From assembly GCA_947259865.1 (NCBI GenBank), contig CAMYNZ010000135.1, positions 1-9,062 on the forward strand: a stretch of DNA of 9,062 nucleotides, given 5' to 3'. The DNA comes from an uncultured Desulfobacterales bacterium. Its GTDB lineage: Bacteria > Desulfobacterota > Desulfobacteria > Desulfobacterales > G020354645. The translations under genes were made by a program, and so were the position numbers. Below are positions 5,893-9,062 of this stretch, one piece after another. Each line of letters opens with the position of its first letter. Position 1 is the first letter of the stretch. Below the pieces are notes generated by a model that saw only the letters and a list, made by a program, of their open reading frames with translations, was not told the origin of the DNA and made no database searches.

Positions 5893-8613
5893 TCAGACCG
5901 GCCCTTCCGGGGAAAGCGCCGATACTTTCTCGATTTTAACCCGACAGGTCTTCCATCCGGGGGAATCCGAAACCTCCAGCCGCGTCATTTCGATCAGGTT
6001 CATTGCTGCGTTGTTATCGAAAGCAAGCGGTATAAAAATTTGTCCCGTATGCAACCGGCTATTCAATTTTATTTCACGCTTCAACTCTCCGTGCAGGGAA
6101 AACACCCTGACCGTATCTCCGGCGGTTAAATCCAGTTTTGCTGCGTCTTCCACAGACACCTCGATCTCACCTTTCAGTCCAAATTCGGAAATACGATCCG
6201 AACAAGCGGTACGTGTTCCGCTGCCCAAGTGATAGCGCCGGGAAACGATTATGGCAGTCAAAGGATAGGTTTGATCAGGTGGTTCAGCATCTTCCTGATT
6301 TGCCGGAGAGGCAGGCAGCGAGAAAGACATCCGGTATTTATTTCCAGCGGTTTTTTTGCCGGCCTGCAGATCTGACGCTTTTACCCATGCGCTGTGCCTG
6401 CCTCGATACAGATCCGCATACATCGGCACCAGCCGGCGAATTTCATCCACGATGTCTCCCAGGGAATTGTAGGGGGTGTTATCTCCTAAGTTGGCGGCCA
6501 GACGGCTGAGTATTTTCCAATCCGGACGAGCATCACCGGGGGGCGGCACGACGGGATTAAAGGATTGAATCTTTCCCTCCAGGTTGGTAAATGAGCCGCC
6601 CTTTTCTGAAAAGGCTGCGCCGGGTAAAAGCGCGTCTGCCATTTTAGCCGTTTCGCTGATTATGATATCCTGCACCACAATGAAATCCAGGTTATCCAGC
6701 GCCTGTCTGACCCGATCCGGCTGCGGGAGACTTCGCAGAGGATTTTCTCCCAGCACATATAATGCCTTCAGGGTTCCCTTTTCAGCCGCTTCGATCATGC
6801 CGATGACATTGCAGCCTTCGTCTGCTGATATCTCCGTCTGCCACGCTTTTTGAAAATGTTTTTGGGCGGATTTCTCGTCTAAAAAACGACGGCCGGGCAA
6901 CGCATCCGGTACCGTCCCCATATCCCAGGCGCCTATCAGGTTGTTCTCAGCGGCGATTACATGAATGCCGGCCCCGGTGGAACCCAGGCTTCCGGTCAAC
7001 AGCGCAAGGTTGACCACGGCGTCAATGGACTGCATCCCGTGCCGGTCCAAAAAAATCCCGTTTCCGATCACAAAAGCGATCTTTTTGCCTTTAAGTAGTT
7101 CGGCAGCAGCATCCAAGACACTTTTATCAATGCCGGTCACCTGACGGATACCCGCAAGGTCGACAGCGGAAAGTTTCTCACGGTATGGTCCGAACCCTTT
7201 GCTGTGCTGTTTAATAGAAGCAGTGTTATGTCCCTTTTTTTTAACCAGCAAGGCGGCAAGACCATTTAACAATTCAGGGTAGCCTTTTCCAGAGGTACCA
7301 TTAAGTGCCAGATTGAACTCAAAAGTTGCCAGATTCTCAAGATCCGTTGGGCAGGAATTAGCCACCAGCATGGGAACGCCTCTTTTGGCTGCCCTTTTGA
7401 GATGATACCCTAACACGGGGGCTGAATGCCCGGGGTCTGCTCCCAAAACGAAAATGGCCTCCGCTTTTTCGAGGTCGGCAAGCGGTCTTGTGCGCCATTG
7501 GCCACCGGTTCTGCTATCCAGATGGTGTAAGGCGGATCGCCCCCAAATGTAGCCTCCGTTATCGACGTTATTGGTCTTCAATAGCGCCCGAGCGATCTTC
7601 TGAAAGAGGTAATTTTCCTCATTGGTACATTTGGTGGAACCCAGGAATGCGATACTTTGTGGACCGTATTTCCCTCTGATCTCAAGCAGCTTGGTGGCAA
7701 TCCCGTCCAGCAATTCCTCCCAGGCGACCGGAACCATTTGGTCATCGCCGCGCATACCGTTTTTACGAGCCATGGGTTGGGACAGGCGTTGGGAGGTATT
7801 CAAAAAGTCATGGGCAAAGTGCCCACGAACGCAGAGAGTTGCCCCGTTAACCGTATTCTGCAGGTGGGCCGGATTGACCTCCATAATTTTCTCATCGGCA
7901 ACGCCCATAGCCAAACTGCAGCCCACACCGCAAAAACCGCAGACGGAAAAGAATTCTCGTTCGGGGGTACCCACATAGCCTTTGTTCTTCTGGGACAGAG
8001 CACCGGTGGGGCACATGGACACACAGGTGCCGCAGAACGTACAGTTCGAATGTTCCAGACCCAGATCATGAACCGGGGTGGGGCGGGATTTAAAACCTCT
8101 CAGGTTGTAATCGATAGCACCGACGACAACCAGTTCGTGGTCGGCCCGGATGCATTTGCCGCACAAAATACATTTGCTCAAATCTCTGATGATAAAAGGA
8201 TTGGCTTCTTCCAGGGTCTTATAATTGGGCATGGGGTATAAATTTGTTTCTGCGATACCCAGTTGAGCCGCCAGGTGGCGCAATTGACATCGATTTCCTT
8301 TGCTGCATACCACACATGACTCGGGGTGTTCAGCGATCATCAAACGCAGGATATTTCGCCGATGGGTTTTAATGCGGGGAGTCTCTGTCAGGATCGCCAT
8401 ATCCGCCGCCACAGGGGTGACGCAGGATGCCATGATTCGACCGGATTTTTGATCCTCTACCAGGCACAGACGGCAGGCGCCAAAGGGTTCAAGATCCGGG
8501 TGAGAACAGAGGGTGGGAATCTTTATACCCTCTTTTTCGGCGGCATTTAGAATGCTGGTTCCGGCCGGACAGCTGATATTGATCCCATTAATTGACAGGG
8601 TGATATTTTTCAA
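5893..8613 (-). CDS. NuoG / formate dehydrogenase alpha-like iron-sulfur and molybdopterin-fold subunit lacking catalytic residues
   Basis: 906 residues with the full domain order of NAD-linked FdhA/NuoG: 2Fe-2S domain (C36, C47, C50, C64); His-Cys3 cluster (H96, C100, C103, C109); two ferredoxin motifs (C148, C151, C154 with D158 in the fourth place, and C191, C194, C197, C201); the pterin-proximal 4Fe-4S (C225, C228, C232, C261); the molybdopterin oxidoreductase body; and a C-terminal dinucleotide-binding domain (about 790-900). In true formate dehydrogenases NNVD is followed by a segment containing Sec/Cys-His; here it reads NNVDNGGYIWGRS, giving W357-G358. The conserved Arg of RGQNNVQG is A554 in IAAENNLIG, and the Lys of LCVKG is R263. 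Formate oxidation is therefore unlikely, and an electron-wiring role is favoured, as with NuoG. Whether it still binds a pterin cannot be told. The start is TTG, supported by AAGGAG at 8622-8627. First gene of the operon. Confidence 0.9.
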   Translation of the reverse strand: MKNITLSINGINISCPAGTSILNAAEKEGIKIPTLCSHPDLEPFGACRLCLVEDQKSGRIMASCVTPVAADMAILTETPRIKTHRRNILRLMIAEHPESCVVCSKGNRCQLRHLAAQLGIAETNLYPMPNYKTLEEANPFIIRDLSKCILCGKCIRADHELVVVGAIDYNLRGFKSRPTPVHDLGLEHSNCTFCGTCVSMCPTGALSQKNKGYVGTPEREFFSVCGFCGVGCSLAMGVADEKIMEVNPAHLQNTVNGATLCVRGHFAHDFLNTSQRLSQPMARKNGMRGDDQMVPVAWEELLDGIATKLLEIRGKYGPQSIAFLGSTKCTNEENYLFQKIARALLKTNNVDNGGYIWGRSALHHLDSRTGGQWRTRPLADLEKAEAIFVLGADPGHSAPVLGYHLKRAAKRGVPMLVANSCPTDLENLATFEFNLALNGTSGKGYPELLNGLAALLVKKKGHNTASIKQHSKGFGPYREKLSAVDLAGIRQVTGIDKSVLDAAAELLKGKKIAFVIGNGIFLDRHGMQSIDAVVNLALLTGSLGSTGAGIHVIAAENNLIGAWDMGTVPDALPGRRFLDEKSAQKHFQKAWQTEISADEGCNVIGMIEAAEKGTLKALYVLGENPLRSLPQPDRVRQALDNLDFIVVQDIIISETAKMADALLPGAAFSEKGGSFTNLEGKIQSFNPVVPPPGDARPDWKILSRLAANLGDNTPYNSLGDIVDEIRRLVPMYADLYRGRHSAWVKASDLQAGKKTAGNKYRMSFSLPASPANQEDAEPPDQTYPLTAIIVSRRYHLGSGTRTACSDRISEFGLKGEIEVSVEDAAKLDLTAGDTVRVFSLHGELKREIKLNSRLHTGQIFIPLAFDNNAAMNLIEMTRLEVSDSPGWKTCRVKIEKVSALSPEGPV

Positions 8614-8627
8614 ACTATTGACTCCTT
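8614..8627 (-). promoter_or_regulatory. Strong ribosome-binding site fixing a TTG start
   Basis: On the minus strand AAAAAGGAG (core AAGGAG at 8622-8627) lies eight bases before the TTG at 8613. No ATG or GTG in the same frame is near, and the encoded protein begins exactly where the 2Fe-2S domain of this family normally begins, so TTG is the likely initiator. Confidence 0.75.
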
Positions 8628-8631
8628 TTTA

Positions 8632-8655
8632 CCCACAACAATATCGAGCTGTGGG
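8632..8655 (-). promoter_or_regulatory. Small hairpin just upstream of the operon's first ribosome-binding site
   Basis: CCCACA (8632-8637) pairs with TGTGGG (8650-8655) around a 12-base loop. On the minus strand it ends four bases before AAGGAG. It could influence translation or RNA stability; a 6-base-pair stem can also arise by chance. Confidence 0.3.
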
Positions 8656-8752
8656 GACTAACCGTTTGATAAGAGGATGCTATACCCATCCCATTCGGAA
8701 AACACATGGGTCGCCAATAGAGCCGGGCTTTAGACAAGCTGATCAAATTCAG

Positions 8753-8758
8753 ATTATA
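8753..8758 (-). promoter_or_regulatory. Candidate -10 element for the operon
   Basis: The minus strand reads TATAAT, a perfect sigma70 -10 hexamer, about 140 bases ahead of the first gene. The sequence at -35 spacing (TCATCG with a 17-base spacer, 8776-8781) matches the consensus poorly, so this is tentative. Confidence 0.25.
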
Positions 8759-8951
8759 AATAGCGGAATAATTTGCGATGAGTTGGGTAAACGCGTTGTT
8801 TTCTCTATGATACAAGCAGATTCTCACCGGATGGTGACCAGGTTGTCCGGCGCGTTTTCTTATCAAAAATCATCGACCAGCTGATTTGTTTGTGAACACC
8901 AGGTGCAACTTTTATTCCTTTTGCCCTTAGCCGCCCGGATATATTTGGTTA

Positions 8952-8962
8952 CCACGACGTGG
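8952..8962. promoter_or_regulatory. Short palindrome, possible operator
   Basis: CCACG-A-CGTGG is a perfect 5-1-5 inverted repeat in the presumed divergent intergenic region. It has operator-like symmetry, but no regulator family is recognised and chance is possible. Confidence 0.2.
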
Positions 8963-9000
8963 CATTCCAGTCAAGCTGAATCAAAAGAATCTTTTTAATT

Positions 9001-9062
9001 TTGAAAAAGAAGTTAAAATATGAACTGGAACAGGCCCATCAGCTGTTTTTCGGGGAAAGTCA
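9001..9062 (+). CDS. Possible start of a plus-strand gene, cut by the window edge
   Basis: From a TTG at 9001 the frame reads (M)KKKLKYELEQAHQLFFGES and is open to the edge; an in-frame TGA lies shortly upstream. The composition looks like an amphipathic helix and like real protein. However, the ribosome-binding site is poor and only 20 residues are visible. A competing ATG at 9020 in another frame gives less protein-like sequence. No family can be named. If real, it is divergent from the operon. Confidence 0.25.
   Translation, partial: MKKKLKYELEQAHQLFFGES

Larger units (their letters stand above)
8614..9000. other. Intergenic region upstream of the operon
   Basis: About 390 bases in which I find no credible gene. 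Short frames on both strands give protein without recognisable motifs or well-placed ribosome-binding sites. The region is AT-richer than the genes and holds the candidate operon promoter, a small hairpin next to the ribosome-binding site (8632-8655) and a short palindrome (8952-8962). No terminator for an upstream minus-strand gene is visible, which fits a divergent arrangement. Confidence 0.5.

Noticed and set aside
5893..8613. Annotation as a working NAD-dependent, possibly selenocysteine-containing, formate dehydrogenase
   Set aside because: The codon at the Sec/Cys position is TGG (Trp), not TGA or a Cys codon, and the partner His and the catalytic Arg are also absent. The frame is uninterrupted, so a frameshift does not explain it.
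8699..8718. Sigma54-like promoter (TTGGCG...GTGTTT on the minus strand)
   Set aside because: The GG element is present, but the required GC at the -12 position is GT, and the rest matches poorly.
8615..8866. 83-codon minus-strand frame upstream of the operon
   Set aside because: It shows no family features, and its end overlaps the leader and the ribosome-binding site of the next gene; it is probably non-coding.
8665..8867. Inverted repeat TTTGATAAG / CTTATCAAA
   Set aside because: Only nine AT-rich bases, about 185 bases apart, with no extension of the match; expected by chance.

Overview
The window reads as chromosomal DNA from an anaerobic, sulfate-reducing or syntrophic bacterium of the Desulfobacterota (former Deltaproteobacteria). 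This rests on a MetV-type methylene-tetrahydrofolate reductase partner, a sign of the Wood-Ljungdahl carbon pathway, encoded with a large soluble NAD(H)/iron-sulfur/flavin complex. It is an inference from gene content; no marker gene is present. All well-supported genes lie on the minus strand, so transcription runs right to left.

Layout from right to left. 9001-9062 may hold the start of a gene on the plus strand (weak). 8614-9000 is an intergenic control region with a possible -10 element and a small hairpin before the first operon gene. 8613-5893 encodes a 906-residue protein with the NuoG / formate dehydrogenase alpha fold; it begins at a TTG with a strong ribosome-binding site. After a 152-base gap come a NuoE-type 2Fe-2S protein (5740-5255), a 1042-residue fusion of NuoF with a GltD/NfnB-type flavoprotein (5249-2121) and MetV (2118-1465). 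The last three genes are 5 and 2 bases apart. A strong hairpin followed by a T run (1426-1463) ends the operon. It shares sequence with one end of a 281-base MITE-like inverted-repeat element (1166-1446). Beyond that is a secreted M48 metalloprotease with TPR repeats, cut by the left window edge (1115-1).

How the genes may work together. The NuoE, NuoF-GltD and NuoG-like proteins together carry an FMN site, an FAD site, two dinucleotide sites and about ten iron-sulfur clusters. This resembles the soluble NADH modules of bifurcating hydrogenases, NAD(P)-linked formate dehydrogenases and the SfrAB oxidoreductases. The NuoG-like subunit, which would normally be annotated as formate dehydrogenase, has lost the catalytic Sec/Cys-His pair and the catalytic Arg, so it is probably an electron-wiring scaffold. 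With MetV translationally coupled to the fusion gene, I infer that the complex delivers electrons from NAD(P)H, perhaps with ferredoxin, to a MetF encoded elsewhere. This putative NADH-linked methylene-THF reductase module is the most interesting content of the window.
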